Numbered from the stretch's first letter, positions 9,289 to 18,486 are shown. The stretch: 64,000 nt of DNA from Bradyrhizobium sp. 138 (GCF_023074075.1 NZ_JADPKT010000091.1:1-64000), one strand, 5' to 3'. Notes: a model not told the origin generated them from the letters alone. Program-made: numbers and translations.

Positions 9289-10169
9289 GCTGGTCCCGAC
9301 ACGGCCATCTCGGTCGGCTTCATCTGTGCAATCCGCTTGCGAATCCAGGCATAGAATGCCGCAAAACCCTCACCGGAGCACGCCGACACCGTCAAAACCT
9401 CAATCTTCGGATTGACCCGGCGCGCATATTCGATCGTCCTTGCAAGATCGAAATCGAGTACGGGCGCAAGATCGATCTTGTTGATCAGCATCAGAGAGGA
9501 GGCTGCGAACATGTCCGGATATTTCAGCGGCTTGTCCTCGCCTTCCGTGGTCGAGAACACCACGATCTTGCAGGCCTCGCCGAGATCGAACGCCGCGGGA
9601 CAGACGAGATTACCGACGTTCTCGATGAAGAGGATGCCGCCGTTAAGCCAGGGCAAGCGGTCATAGGCTTCGCCGACCATGGCGGCATCGAGATGGCAGC
9701 CCTTGCCGGTATTGATTTGGATCGCCGGCACGCCGGTCGAGCGGATCCGTTCGGCATCGTTGGAGGTCTGTTGATCGCCTTCGATCACGCCAATCGGAAA
9801 GCTGTCCTTCAGCTCGGACACGGCACGAACCAGAAGCGAGGTTTTTCCGGCGCCGGGACTCGAGACCAGGTTGAAGACGAGCACGTCGTCGGTTCGGAAG
9901 CGCGCGCGGTTGTCGGCGGCAAGCCGATTGTTCTTGCAGAGAATGTCGCGATCGACCTGGATGATGCGGTCGCTGCTCATGCCGGCGATCTGCTGGCCTG
10001 CCGGATTGGCGCTGCAATCGACCAGCCCGCTATCACCGGGCGCGTGATCATGATGATGGTGATGGTCGTGGCTGTGCCCATGATGATGCGAATGATCGTG
10101 CCCATGGGAATGATCATAGGTGTGTTCGATGGACGCTTTGGCATCGCTGCAACCGCATACCGTGCACAT
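9285..10169 (-). CDS. hypB: Nickel-binding GTPase HypB
   Basis: HypB supplies nickel to the hydrogenase large subunit with HypA, using GTP. Starting at ATG 10169 gives 294 residues beginning MCTVCGC, the high-affinity nickel motif. A histidine-rich stretch follows (about 16 His in residues 15-45), typical of rhizobial HypB, which also stores nickel. The GTPase core shows the P-loop SSPGAGKTSLL, the switch region GDQQTSNDAERI and LINKIDLAP. An upstream in-frame start at 10247 would lie inside hypA and lacks the conserved N-terminus. It overlaps the hypA stop by one base. Confidence 0.97.
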   Translation of the reverse strand: MCTVCGCSDAKASIEHTYDHSHGHDHSHHHGHSHDHHHHHDHAPGDSGLVDCSANPAGQQIAGMSSDRIIQVDRDILCKNNRLAADNRARFRTDDVLVFNLVSSPGAGKTSLLVRAVSELKDSFPIGVIEGDQQTSNDAERIRSTGVPAIQINTGKGCHLDAAMVGEAYDRLPWLNGGILFIENVGNLVCPAAFDLGEACKIVVFSTTEGEDKPLKYPDMFAASSLMLINKIDLAPVLDFDLARTIEYARRVNPKIEVLTVSACSGEGFAAFYAWIRKRIAQMKPTEMAVSGPA

Positions 10170-10510
10170 CAATCGACCTCCAGCTCCCTCACGCGCATCT
10201 CTTCGCCGCCGGTCGCCTGCAATTGATAGCTGCCGCAGGACGGACATGGCTCATAGCGCTGCTTGATCTCGACGCCTTTGGAGCAGGCCATGCACCAGGC
10301 CGCCCCCGGCATCTCGACGATCTCGAGCTTTGCTCCTTGCGCAATGGTGCGCGCGGCGACGGCCTCGAAGCAGAACTTCATCGCCTCAGGCGCAACATGG
10401 CTGAGCGCACCGATCTCCAGGCACACGACGTTCACCCTAGCGAAGGCGCGCTTGCGCGACTCCTCCTGGATAATCTCGATGATTCCTTCGCACAGCGCCA
10501 TCTCATGCAT
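10169..10510 (-). CDS. hypA: Nickel chaperone HypA
   Basis: The 113-residue protein starts MHEMALCEGI, where His2 is the nickel ligand. It carries the structural zinc site CMAC...CPSC near residues 73-93. HypA works with HypB to insert nickel into HupL. The start at ATG 10510 lies 8 bases inside the hupK coding region; longer in-frame extensions overlap hupK and have no family similarity. In Rhizobium leguminosarum a FnrN-driven promoter lies within hypA; I did not find a clear anaerobox here. Confidence 0.95.
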   Translation of the reverse strand: MHEMALCEGIIEIIQEESRKRAFARVNVVCLEIGALSHVAPEAMKFCFEAVAARTIAQGAKLEIVEMPGAAWCMACSKGVEIKQRYEPCPSCGSYQLQATGGEEMRVRELEVD

Positions 10511-11603
10511 GGCCGATCTCGCGGAAGCTGAGGCTGAAGCCGACGCACGGATCGAACGAGCTGACGAGCGTGCGGACCGCATCCAGCCCCTGCCGGCCCC
10601 CAGCGAGAACGGAGCCCTGGAGGCTGCGAACCAACGGCCCGCGGGCATGGAAATTCCACTCCGTCGGCGCCAAGAATTCGAAGCGGACGATGCGGTCTTC
10701 ATCGTCGAGCTCGACGGCATGATACAGCCGGCCCCGCGCGCATTCGACGGCACCCGCGCCTCTGCCGGTCCCCAGCCGGTAGCTCTGGAGGATGGCGTCC
10801 TCGACTGTCCCATCGTCCGCCTCTAGGAACGCGCAGAGCCGCGCCACTTCCGCGATCCGCGCCTTCAGACGCTCGGCGGGCCCCGCGCCTGGCGGCAGAA
10901 TCGGCTCACGCCCAACCCGCCGTGCCCAGACGCCGGTCTCCGGAACCCGGCCATGGAGATCAGGCGCATCGGAGAATATCGCGCCATCGGCAAGCAGCCG
11001 CATGACGATTTCGAGATCGTCGGCTGCCGACAGGAATGACTCTTCGACCACCGGCGGCAGCAAGGCATGCCCATCGAAATTCGCAAGATGTACCGCCAGC
11101 GCGCTGCCGGCCCCGGGGGTTTGCTCCTCGCTCGCGATCCCGAGCGCGGCGAGCGATGCCCTGATCTTCGCCACCGCCTCGCGGCGCGAGACCGCCTCCC
11201 CGCGCTCGGCGATGCTGCCACCCAGAACGGCCGTGGCCTCCATCATGGCACGAACGGCTGCCGCGCCGGCACCGTCAAGCGTGAGACGGCCAACGAACAG
11301 GCCGCGCAACAATTCGATCAGGCGTTCGGCGACGACAGCGACGACGCGACCGTGCTCGATCTCGAGACTGGCATGCTCGCCCCGCGCCGCCTCGACCGCG
11401 GACAGGAAAGCTACCTGATGCGCCATCGAGCACAGGGAGAACAGACGCGACAGCACCGACGGCAGTGACGAGGCCGGCTTTCCCGCGAACAAGCGCGTCA
11501 ACGGCGGCCGGCTGCGCGGCCGGATCGCGACGTCGGCAATCGTGCCGCCGGCGAGCCACACCGTGATGTCGATCTCGTTGCGGAAGGCCAGACTCATCCG
11601 CAC
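10503..11603 (-). CDS. hupK: Hydrogenase assembly protein HupK
   Basis: HupK/HoxV resembles the large subunit and is thought to act as a scaffold in cofactor assembly. The 366-residue product has the large-subunit-like ends: an N-terminal IADVAIRPRSRPPLTRLF and, at the C-terminus, APTEWNFHARGP and VRTLVSSFDPCVGFSL, where a single cysteine stands in place of the catalytic C-x2-C. The order hupJ-hupK-hypA is standard. The annotated start at 11603 overlaps hupJ; an internal ATG at 11597 is an alternative. Confidence 0.93.
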   Translation of the reverse strand: MRMSLAFRNEIDITVWLAGGTIADVAIRPRSRPPLTRLFAGKPASSLPSVLSRLFSLCSMAHQVAFLSAVEAARGEHASLEIEHGRVVAVVAERLIELLRGLFVGRLTLDGAGAAAVRAMMEATAVLGGSIAERGEAVSRREAVAKIRASLAALGIASEEQTPGAGSALAVHLANFDGHALLPPVVEESFLSAADDLEIVMRLLADGAIFSDAPDLHGRVPETGVWARRVGREPILPPGAGPAERLKARIAEVARLCAFLEADDGTVEDAILQSYRLGTGRGAGAVECARGRLYHAVELDDEDRIVRFEFLAPTEWNFHARGPLVRSLQGSVLAGGRQGLDAVRTLVSSFDPCVGFSLSFREIGHA

Positions 11604-12109
11604 CGCTCCGTCAGAACACCGCGCAGGAAGTTACGCCGATCGATCTGGCTTGTTGCTGGCTCGCGACGACGGACCGCCTCCTCGCTGTCGGCCGGCAGCA
11701 TCAGCTCGGCGAGGGTCGCTTCGGCCGTCGCCCGCGCGGCGACCATGTCCGCGAACTGGAACATCGGCGAGAACAGCGAGCAGCTCGCGATCAGGCCCAT
11801 TTGTCCGACGTCGCTGAGAGTGAATTCGATATCGCCCGCAGGGAAGCGCATTCGCAGGCTCGGGCCCGACGTATCCCGCGCGATCGCGCTCGCCGGCATC
11901 ACCACGTTCATGAACCAGGGCGTGACCATGATGCCGATGGTCGTGCCGTTGAACCAGCGGAAACCGACCGCTTCGACGCCGAGCGCGTCGTTGTAGATCG
12001 GCAGATCGCGCATCGCGCGCTCGCCGATCTCCCGATAGCTTCCTGCCAAGAGCTCGCCCCACGCGTCGGCGTCGGCAACGCTGGCAGGAATTTGCGCATC
12101 AGCCGTCAT
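11594..12109 (-). CDS. hupJ: Hydrogenase assembly chaperone HupJ (HybE family)
   Basis: A 171-residue protein of the HybE/HupJ family, which assists late folding of the NiFe hydrogenase subunits. Recognisable segments are RDLPIYNDALGVEAVGF, TPWFMNVVMPA and GLIASCSLFSPMFQFAD. It overlaps hupI by 4 bases. The region after residue 130 is variable, as is usual in the family. Confidence 0.92.
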   Translation of the reverse strand: MTADAQIPASVADADAWGELLAGSYREIGERAMRDLPIYNDALGVEAVGFRWFNGTTIGIMVTPWFMNVVMPASAIARDTSGPSLRMRFPAGDIEFTLSDVGQMGLIASCSLFSPMFQFADMVAARATAEATLAELMLPADSEEAVRRREPATSQIDRRNFLRGVLTERCG

Positions 12110-12306
12110 GACTCGATCGCCATGAACTTGGATTTTGGAGAGTCGCAGTTCGGGCAGCGCCAGTCTTCCGGCAACGCCGCGAACGGAGTGCGGGGCTCGA
12201 TCTGTGCCACCCCGTCGCCATCAGTGGGGTCATAGACCGTCCAGCAGATGCCGCATTCCAGCCGCGTGACATCGGCGACGTCCTGGCGCTTCTCGAACCC
12301 GCTCAT
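12106..12306 (-). CDS. hupI: Rubredoxin HupI
   Basis: A 66-residue rubredoxin with two metal knuckles, LECGICWTVYDP and WRCPNCDSPKSKF, four cysteines for one iron. Hup-associated rubredoxins are required for hydrogenase maturation under oxygen, probably protecting or delivering electrons during assembly. It overlaps hupJ and hupH by 4 bases on either side. Confidence 0.95.
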   Translation of the reverse strand: MSGFEKRQDVADVTRLECGICWTVYDPTDGDGVAQIEPRTPFAALPEDWRCPNCDSPKSKFMAIES

Positions 12307-13166
12307 TTGAAATAGGCCTCGATGATCTCCTGAAGCCGCTCAGCCGAGTCCTCGAAATCCTCGTCAGCCGCAATCGCCACCGTCGGCACGCCGCCGACCT
12401 CCAGCGTATCGAGGATGATGGCGTCCATGGCGTTGAAGAACTGCACCGACCAGACATTGCGAATGCCCGTGGAGAGCACCCGGCAGCTACCATAGCCGCG
12501 AGAAACCAGTTGGATCGGCCCGTTCTTGATCGTGTCCTGGAGAAAACTCATGTCGACCGGGCTCATCGGCAGCAGCGTGAAATTGATGATCTGCGAGCGG
12601 ATGCCCGGCCGCCATGCGGGCGCCCGCTCGCGGATTTCCGCAAGCACCGGCAGCACGTTCATGGCACCTTCGGGGGCCTGCCCGATCTCGAAATCCGCAG
12701 CCGTGAGATCGGCAGCGGCGCGCTTCACGATCTCCGGGATCGGCCCGACCTCGAGATATTCGTGATTGGCGTCGCTCTCGAGCCGCACGCGCCAGATCCC
12801 GGCCAGCACAGATTCCTGGATCTGCGCCAACGATCCATCGGGCAGCGCAACGACGGCGGCCACTTCGCCCTCGCCCATCACGTCGGCAATCAGCTTGCGC
12901 TCGAGATCGTTGAGATTGCCAAGCCGGAACAGTTGCGTCGGCATGTCGGCCTTCTGGCTCCCGATCGCTGCGGCCACCTTCGAAAACAGCTCGATGACCT
13001 TCGGGCAGATCCTGGCGAGTTCCGCGCTGTCGAGCTTGGCAAGCTTGGCCAAGGCACCGGCCGCGGTCAGACTGCCGCTCGTCGCGGTCAGGTTCTCATC
13101 GCCGATCGGAAACACGTTGATCGGCTGCTCCGCGCCCTCGGGCGCAGTCCAGAAACCCGCTTTCAT
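12303..13166 (-). CDS. hupH: Hydrogenase expression/formation protein HupH
   Basis: A 287-residue HupH/HyaF-family protein. The second half carries the typical NFTLLPMSPVDMSFLQDTIK, SRGYGSCRVLSTGIRNVWSV and MDAIILDTLEVGGVPTVAIA. HupH is needed for small-subunit or iron-sulfur maturation, though the biochemistry is unsettled. Overlaps with hupG and hupI (4 bases each) show it belongs to the same transcript. Confidence 0.94.
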   Translation of the reverse strand: MKAGFWTAPEGAEQPINVFPIGDENLTATSGSLTAAGALAKLAKLDSAELARICPKVIELFSKVAAAIGSQKADMPTQLFRLGNLNDLERKLIADVMGEGEVAAVVALPDGSLAQIQESVLAGIWRVRLESDANHEYLEVGPIPEIVKRAAADLTAADFEIGQAPEGAMNVLPVLAEIRERAPAWRPGIRSQIINFTLLPMSPVDMSFLQDTIKNGPIQLVSRGYGSCRVLSTGIRNVWSVQFFNAMDAIILDTLEVGGVPTVAIAADEDFEDSAERLQEIIEAYFK

Positions 13167-13606
13167 AGTTCGACACCTTGGCGGTGTGGGGGAACGACGG
13201 TTGTCATGACAACGGCGCGCGTGCCGCGCGGACGGTCGATCAGCTTGGTGATGCGGTCGACATAGATCGACCAGTCCTGGATCTTCGCGATCAGTCCGAG
13301 TGTCTCGCCCTTGGCGACGAAGATCAGCGTCGGCTGCACGCGTACGCCAAAGCGCTGGCCGAGTTCGCTCTCGGCACCGCGGGCGATCACCGCGGCACGC
13401 AACCGACCCTTGAATGCCTCGATTAGCTCCGGCAGCACGACCGCGACGTCGATCGCCTCCGGAAAACGCGCGGGGTCTCCCGCCGACAGCAACACGGCGA
13501 TGGCGCGGGCCTCGTCGGTCGTATTCAGAAAACGACCGACTGTCGCAGCATCCACGTCCGGCAAGCCACGCCGCGCCAGATCCTGCCTTCCCTGCTGGAA
13601 TTTCAT
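13163..13606 (-). CDS. hupG: Hydrogenase small-subunit chaperone HupG
   Basis: A 147-residue HupG/HyaE/HoxO-family protein with a thioredoxin-like fold but no C-x2-C (segments FPEAIDVAVVLPELIEAF and QRFGVRVQPTLIFVAKGE). These proteins act on the Tat-exported small-subunit precursor. It is the first gene after a 238-base AT-rich gap and a FixK-like box lies about 95 bases upstream, so hupGHIJK-hyp may start from a separate promoter. Confidence 0.92.
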   Translation of the reverse strand: MKFQQGRQDLARRGLPDVDAATVGRFLNTTDEARAIAVLLSAGDPARFPEAIDVAVVLPELIEAFKGRLRAAVIARGAESELGQRFGVRVQPTLIFVAKGETLGLIAKIQDWSIYVDRITKLIDRPRGTRAVVMTTVVPPHRQGVEL

Positions 13607-13699
13607 CAGACCTCCCCTGACAAGCTTATGATTCTGCTGGGAATAGGGATCAGCAAGTTACGTGCCAAGGACGGTTATCACCTTTCCTGATTTATCTAG

Positions 13700-13713
13700 T
13701 TGATTTGAATCAT
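13700..13713 (-). promoter_or_regulatory. FixK/FnrN-like box upstream of hupG
   Basis: The site TTGATTTGAATCAT differs by one base from the palindrome TTGAT-N4-ATCAA bound by FNR-type regulators (FnrN, FixK). It sits in the AT-rich gap between hupF and hupG, about 95 bases before the hupG start. FnrN control of accessory hyp genes is known in Rhizobium leguminosarum; control of this gene is inferred. The site is palindromic, so strand is assigned from the gene it precedes. Confidence 0.5.
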
Positions 13714-13844
13714 ATATTTCCACGACAGAAGATGCATCAATCCCAGGACGGAAAGCTAATTTCCATATCGGATGAAAATAAACTTAGCAGATAGAAATTT
13801 AGCTTCCAGCGAGTACGCGGGCTCTCGCGGAGCGGGCTGCCGCC

Positions 13845-14141
13845 CTAATCAAGCCGGAGATGCTCGGGCAGTTGCGGCTCGCGGTCAATGAGGTCGGCGA
13901 AGAAGTGATCGCAATCCTCGCCATTGATCGCCGCGCCCAGACCGTCGATCGCGGCGCCGATCAGGCGCGCCTCGGCCTCATGCAGAAGCCGAACCGCGGT
14001 GTCGATAAAGACCAGCACCCTGGCACCGGCCGGAGGGTCCGAGAGCAGCAGCATCGAAACGCGCCGCTGCTCGCCTCGGAACTCGCACAGCGCCGATATC
14101 CCGTCAGTCTCAACGATCGTCATCGGCAAGCCGAGGCACAT
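13845..14141 (-). CDS. hupF: HypC-like chaperone HupF
   Basis: A 98-residue HypC paralogue starting MCLGLPMTI with the essential Cys2. It has the barrel segment VSMLLLSDPPAGARVLVFI and a C-terminal extension that distinguishes HupF from HypC. HupF stabilises HupL during maturation when oxygen is present. It lies 25 bases from the hupD end. Confidence 0.95.
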   Translation of the reverse strand: MCLGLPMTIVETDGISALCEFRGEQRRVSMLLLSDPPAGARVLVFIDTAVRLLHEAEARLIGAAIDGLGAAINGEDCDHFFADLIDREPQLPEHLRLD

Positions 14142-14166
14142 GGCGGATCTCCGATGGTTCAGCCGG

Positions 14167-14760
14167 TCAGGCCGGCCGCCCCCTCATCTCGTAATGCTGA
14201 TGATCGATGTCGTTGGCGAGCAGCCGCTCCGATTCTGCCAACGGCGCGGTGCGCGGCATCACCTCGACGCCCCATTCGGCCAGGATCTCGCAACCAAGCT
14301 CGAGCGCCGGCGCGATCTGATCGCGCACCGGCTGTGTCAGCGGGCCACCCCAATCCTCGAGGTCGAGCGGCTGGCAGCCGATCAATACGAGATGTCGCGG
14401 ACAACGGCCAAGCAGGTCGGCCGCGCTGATGACCTCCTGGAAGCCGGTCTGGTGCAAGCTCATCTTCTTGGCGTCGGTGAAACGCGGCACCTCGTCGTCG
14501 CGAACGAGCTTCAACTGCCCGGGCTCGAGCCCATAGTCGATCGCGTCGAATACGATCAAACGATCCGCATCCTCCAGGTAGTTCACGAGGTAGAGCCCCT
14601 GCGTGCCGCCGTCGAGAATGGTGACGTTGTCGGGCACGGCGTAGCGGCGGTGGAATTTCTCCACCGCACGCACGCCGAAGCCTTCGTCGGCCCACAGGAT
14701 GTTGCCGATGCCGAGCACCAGGATGCGGTTTGCTTGCGAAGATGTCGGCATCGGTATCAT
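14167..14760 (-). CDS. hupD: Hydrogenase maturation endopeptidase HupD
   Basis: HupD removes the C-terminal peptide of HupL after nickel insertion. The 197-residue product shows the family motifs LVLGIGNILWADEGFGV (nickel-sensing Glu), IVFDAIDYGLEPG (Asp) and MSLHQTGFQEV (His), the three residues that probe the nickel site. The start is at ATG 14760, 9 bases after the hupC stop. Confidence 0.95.
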   Translation of the reverse strand: MIPMPTSSQANRILVLGIGNILWADEGFGVRAVEKFHRRYAVPDNVTILDGGTQGLYLVNYLEDADRLIVFDAIDYGLEPGQLKLVRDDEVPRFTDAKKMSLHQTGFQEVISAADLLGRCPRHLVLIGCQPLDLEDWGGPLTQPVRDQIAPALELGCEILAEWGVEVMPRTAPLAESERLLANDIDHQHYEMRGRPA

Positions 14761-14769
14761 TCCAGTTTC

Positions 14770-15513
14770 TCAGTCGCGGAATTGCCGCTCGCCGGAGATC
14801 ATCGAGGAGACGATGCTGTGGCGCGACATGATGTCCTCACGGACCGCGGCGTAGATGTGCACCATCACGAATACGACCAGCGCCCACATGCCGAGATGAT
14901 GCCAGGTGTGAACGTCCTGGCTGTTCGGCCAAATCGCGAACACCCAGCCGAACAGCTTGTGCTGCCAACTGTCGATACCCGCACCTTCCGAATAGAGCGC
15001 AAAGCCGGTAACGATCATGAACGCCACGAACAGCGTGAAGCCCGTGAACATCGCGGTCCGCGCCAGCGGGTTGTGGCCGATATACATCTTCGGCTCGCGC
15101 TCCAGGAACGCATACCAGCGGATTTCATGCAGCACTTCCTTCCAGAAGTGCTTGCGATGCACCGGCAGATAGAAAATCTGCCGGGAATGGTGATTTCCGA
15201 CGAAGGCCCACAGAATGCGGGCAAGGAAGAACACCGCCAGCACCTGCCCCGCCGCGAAATGGGCAAAGCGGATATAGCCCATCACGAAGTTCGCCGAGGC
15301 CTCCCCCTCGACCGACGGCAATGGCGTTCCGATCAGATAACCGGTCACCATCAGCACGATGATCGAGAACGCGTTCACCCAATGGCAGATCCGCACCGGC
15401 GCTTCGTAGACATAGACGGCGGGACGGCAGACCCCATGTTCGCCGGCCGCATCGGCCGCTATCGCGGAGAGGTCCGGCTCGGCTTCCGCCGGACGTGCAG
15501 CTACATCCATCAT
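14770..15513 (-). CDS. hupC: Hydrogenase b-type cytochrome HupC
   Basis: The 247-residue product is the membrane diheme cytochrome b that anchors HupSL and passes electrons from H2 to quinone. It has about four hydrophobic helices (AFSIIVLMVTGYLIG, AGQVLAVFFLARILWAFV, FTGFTLFVAFMIVTGFAL, WALVVFVMVHIYAAV). Candidate haem ligands include His in RICHWVNAF, IRFAHFAAGQ, VGNHHSRQ and TWHHLGMW. It follows hupL by 16 bases. Confidence 0.95.
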   Translation of the reverse strand: MMDVAARPAEAEPDLSAIAADAAGEHGVCRPAVYVYEAPVRICHWVNAFSIIVLMVTGYLIGTPLPSVEGEASANFVMGYIRFAHFAAGQVLAVFFLARILWAFVGNHHSRQIFYLPVHRKHFWKEVLHEIRWYAFLEREPKMYIGHNPLARTAMFTGFTLFVAFMIVTGFALYSEGAGIDSWQHKLFGWVFAIWPNSQDVHTWHHLGMWALVVFVMVHIYAAVREDIMSRHSIVSSMISGERQFRD

Positions 15514-15529
15514 GGCGTTTCCCCCTGCT

Positions 15530-17320
15530 TCACCTGACCTTGACGCTGGCCATTTCCTGGCCGTCCGGACTCATGACATGCGTGGAGCAGGCCAGGCACG
15601 GATCGAAGGAATGGATCGTGCGCAGGATCTCCAAAGGCTGCTCGGGATTGACCATCGGGGTGTTCATCAGCGAGGCCTCGAATGCACCGATGTTCCCTTG
15701 CGGATCGCGCGGTGAGCCGTTCCAGGTGGTCGGCACCACGCACTGGTAATTGTCGATCTTGGTTTCCTTGATCTTGATCCAGTGCGCGAGTGCGCCGCGC
15801 GGCGCCTCGGTGAAGCCAAAACCCTTGGCCTCCTTCGGCCAGCTCTCCGGCTTCCACTTGTCGACGTTCGCGGTCGAGCTGTCGCCGGCCTTGATGTTGG
15901 CGACGAGCTTGTCCTGGAAGTAACGCATTTGTCGTCCGGCCCAGACCGACTCCAGCGCGCGCGCCGCCGTCCGACCGAGCGTCGAGAATAGCGCCGATAG
16001 CGGAAGGTCCATATCCTTCAGGAACTTGTCGACAGGATCCTTGAACTCGGCCTTGTTCTGCGCATAGCCCACCACCCAACGCGCCAGCGGGCCGACCTCC
16101 ATGGCGTGACCCCGCCAGCGCGGCGCCTTGATCCATGAATATTTTCCGCCCTCATCGAGCTGCTCGATCGCGGTCTTGGTGCCTTTCGCATTGGGCCCCA
16201 GCACGTAGTTCGGCTCGGTTACGCCGTCCCAGGGATGCAGTCCCTTTGTTTCGTCGGGATATTTGTACCAGGAGTGAACCACGAACTCCTGGATCTCACC
16301 GGGGTTGGCATGATCGACGGGAAGCACCTCCGAGAGATTGCCGTTTATGATGGCGCCCCGCGGCAGCTTCAGGCTCTTGGAGGAGTAGTCGTTGGCGTGT
16401 TCCGGCACGTCGCCATAAGAGAGTACGCTCTTGCCGGAAAGACCGCCGCCGTAGAGCCAGTCCTTGTAGAACGAACCGATCGCCGCCACGTCGGGCAGGT
16501 AGACCTGCTCGTTGAACTCGATCAGGCGATCGATGATCGACGAGATCAGGTTCAGGCGCTCGATGTTGATGGCACCGACCGCGCCCGTGCCGTCGACGTT
16601 GATCGGAGAGGGCACGCCGCCCACGAGCCAGTTCGGATGCGGATTCTTGCCGCCGAAGATGGTTTGGATCTTGACGATCTCCTTCTGGAAATCGAGCGCC
16701 TCCAGATAGTGCGCGACCGCCATCAGATTGGCCTCAGGCGGCAGCTTGTAGGCCTTGCTGCCCCAATAGCCGTTCTTGAAGGGCCCCAACTGCCCCGACT
16801 CGAAGAACTTCTTGAGACGGGTTTGCAGGTCCTTGAAGTAACCTGGCGACGACAGCGGCCAGCTCGAGATCGACTGCGCCAGCGTCGAGGTTGCCCGCGG
16901 GTCGGCCGAAAGCGCGGAGACCAAATCGACCCAATCCAGCGCGTGCAGGTGATAGAAGTGAACGACGTGGTCGTGCACCTGCAAGGCAAGCTGCATCAGA
17001 TTGCGGATCGAATTGGCGTTCTCCGGAATGGTGATCCCGAGCGCGTTCTCGACCGCGCGCACCGACGTCAGCGCGTGCGTGCCGGTGCAGACGCCGCAGA
17101 TCCGTTCCGTGAACGCCCAGGCGTCGCGGGGATCGCGATCCTTCAGGATCACCTCGATCCCGCGCCACATCGTGCCGCTGGAGACTGCGTTTCGGATGAC
17201 GTTATCGGCGTCGACATTGACCTCGACGCGCATGTGACCTTCGATACGGGTCACCGGATCGACGACGATGCGCTTGCCGGAATTGTCGCGATTGAAGCCG
17301 TTGGGAGTCTGGATACCCAT
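15530..17320 (-). CDS. hupL: Uptake NiFe-hydrogenase large subunit HupL
   Basis: The 596-residue catalytic subunit oxidises H2 at the NiFe centre. The N-terminal ligand motif is RICGVCTGTHALTSV (about residue 75) and the C-terminal one is SFDPCLACSTHVMSPDG. The expected cleavage after His leaves a 15-residue tail (VMS to the end) for HupD. The N-terminal DPVTRIEGHMRVEV is also conserved. Length and motifs match group 1 uptake hydrogenases. It is separated from hupS by 31 bases. Confidence 0.98.
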   Translation of the reverse strand: MGIQTPNGFNRDNSGKRIVVDPVTRIEGHMRVEVNVDADNVIRNAVSSGTMWRGIEVILKDRDPRDAWAFTERICGVCTGTHALTSVRAVENALGITIPENANSIRNLMQLALQVHDHVVHFYHLHALDWVDLVSALSADPRATSTLAQSISSWPLSSPGYFKDLQTRLKKFFESGQLGPFKNGYWGSKAYKLPPEANLMAVAHYLEALDFQKEIVKIQTIFGGKNPHPNWLVGGVPSPINVDGTGAVGAINIERLNLISSIIDRLIEFNEQVYLPDVAAIGSFYKDWLYGGGLSGKSVLSYGDVPEHANDYSSKSLKLPRGAIINGNLSEVLPVDHANPGEIQEFVVHSWYKYPDETKGLHPWDGVTEPNYVLGPNAKGTKTAIEQLDEGGKYSWIKAPRWRGHAMEVGPLARWVVGYAQNKAEFKDPVDKFLKDMDLPLSALFSTLGRTAARALESVWAGRQMRYFQDKLVANIKAGDSSTANVDKWKPESWPKEAKGFGFTEAPRGALAHWIKIKETKIDNYQCVVPTTWNGSPRDPQGNIGAFEASLMNTPMVNPEQPLEILRTIHSFDPCLACSTHVMSPDGQEMASVKVR

Positions 17321-17351
17321 GATTTTGTTTACTCTTGGATCTCTTTGGTGC

Positions 17352-18443
17352 TTAGCTGGTGTGGTGCGCGTCTTCGCGCTTGCCGGCGAGCCGCTTCACC
17401 GCGGTCACCGCTGCATGCGCGGCGACTGCCGCACCGACGGCTCCGGCCGCCATCATGCCGATCTGGTCGGCGTTCTTCTCGATGCCGAACTGCTTGATGT
17501 TGGTGAGGCGGTCGTAGAACGAACCCTTGTCCCAGAATCCGTCTTCCGAGCAGCCGATGCAGCCATGGCCCGACTGGATCGGGAAGGAGACGCCGCCATT
17601 CCAGCGCACGGTCGAGCAGGCGTTGTAGGTGGTCGGGCCCTTGCAGCCCATCTTGTAGAGACAATAGCCCTTGCGCGCCGCCTCGTCGTCCCACTCCTCG
17701 ACGAACTGGCCGGCGTCGAAATGCGACCGCCGGTAGCACTTGTCGTGGATACGCTGCGCGTAAAACATCTTCGGCCGGCCCTGACGGTCGAGCTCGGGCA
17801 ATTTGCCGAAAGTGGTGATGAAGGTGATGACGCCGGTCATCACTTCAGCGATCGGGGGGCATCCCGGCACCTTGATGATCGGCTTGTTGGCGATGACCTT
17901 GTCGATGGGCGTCGCCTGCGTCGGATTGGGCTTGGCCGCCTGCACGCAGCCCCACGAGGCGCAAGCGCCCCAGGCGATGATCGCCATCGCATCCTCCGCC
18001 ACCATCTTCAGCTTCTCGACGAACGGCTTGCCGCCGTCGATGCAGAACATGCCGCCTTCGTTCAGCGGCGGATTGCCTTCCACCGCGAGAATGTATTGCC
18101 CTTTGTGCTTGGCGCGGGTCTCTTCGAGGATCGCCTCCGCCTGGTGGCCTGCGGCCGCCATGATGGTGCCGTCATAGTCGAGCGAGATCATCGAGAGCAC
18201 GGCATCCTTCACCAGCGGGTGCGCGGAACGAATGAAGCTCTCGGAACAGCAGGTGCATTCGAGGCCGTGCATCCAGATCACCGGCACGCGCGGCTTGGTC
18301 TCGAGCGCGTTCGCGATGCGGCTCGCCCCCAGCGGCCCGAGGCCGAGACTCGTCGCAGTCAGACTGCAAAATTTGTGAAAGCTCCGACGCGTGATACCTT
18401 GTCGCCTGATCACGCTGTAAAACGTTTCCGTCGCCGCGCCCAT
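17352..18443 (-). CDS. hupS: Uptake NiFe-hydrogenase small subunit HupS
   Basis: Starting at ATG 18443 gives 363 residues with a twin-arginine signal (ITRRSFHKFC) that exports the folded HupSL dimer. The iron-sulfur ligands include GLECTCCSESF and later cysteines such as CPPIAEV, CYRRSHFDAG and GHGCIGCSEDGFWD. A C-terminal hydrophobic helix (MMAAGAVGAAVAAHAAV) anchors it next to HupC. A longer frame to 18656 exists, but the Tat signal and the upstream -24/-12 promoter fix the start. It appears intact. Confidence 0.97.
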   Translation of the reverse strand: MGAATETFYSVIRRQGITRRSFHKFCSLTATSLGLGPLGASRIANALETKPRVPVIWMHGLECTCCSESFIRSAHPLVKDAVLSMISLDYDGTIMAAAGHQAEAILEETRAKHKGQYILAVEGNPPLNEGGMFCIDGGKPFVEKLKMVAEDAMAIIAWGACASWGCVQAAKPNPTQATPIDKVIANKPIIKVPGCPPIAEVMTGVITFITTFGKLPELDRQGRPKMFYAQRIHDKCYRRSHFDAGQFVEEWDDEAARKGYCLYKMGCKGPTTYNACSTVRWNGGVSFPIQSGHGCIGCSEDGFWDKGSFYDRLTNIKQFGIEKNADQIGMMAAGAVGAAVAAHAAVTAVKRLAGKREDAHHTS

Positions 18444-18486
18444 GAATCGTCCCGCCTCGGCTTTGACTTGTCTATGACGCCAAGGA

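Noticed and set aside
10035..10130. CAT/GTG-rich low-complexity DNA
   Set aside because: Explained by the histidine-rich nickel-binding region of HypB.
13924..15537. 537-codon plus-strand frame across hupF, hupD and hupC
   Set aside because: Antisense shadow; crosses three well-defined genes.
16235..17497. 420-codon plus-strand frame across hupL
   Set aside because: Antisense shadow of the GC-rich hupL gene, no family resemblance.
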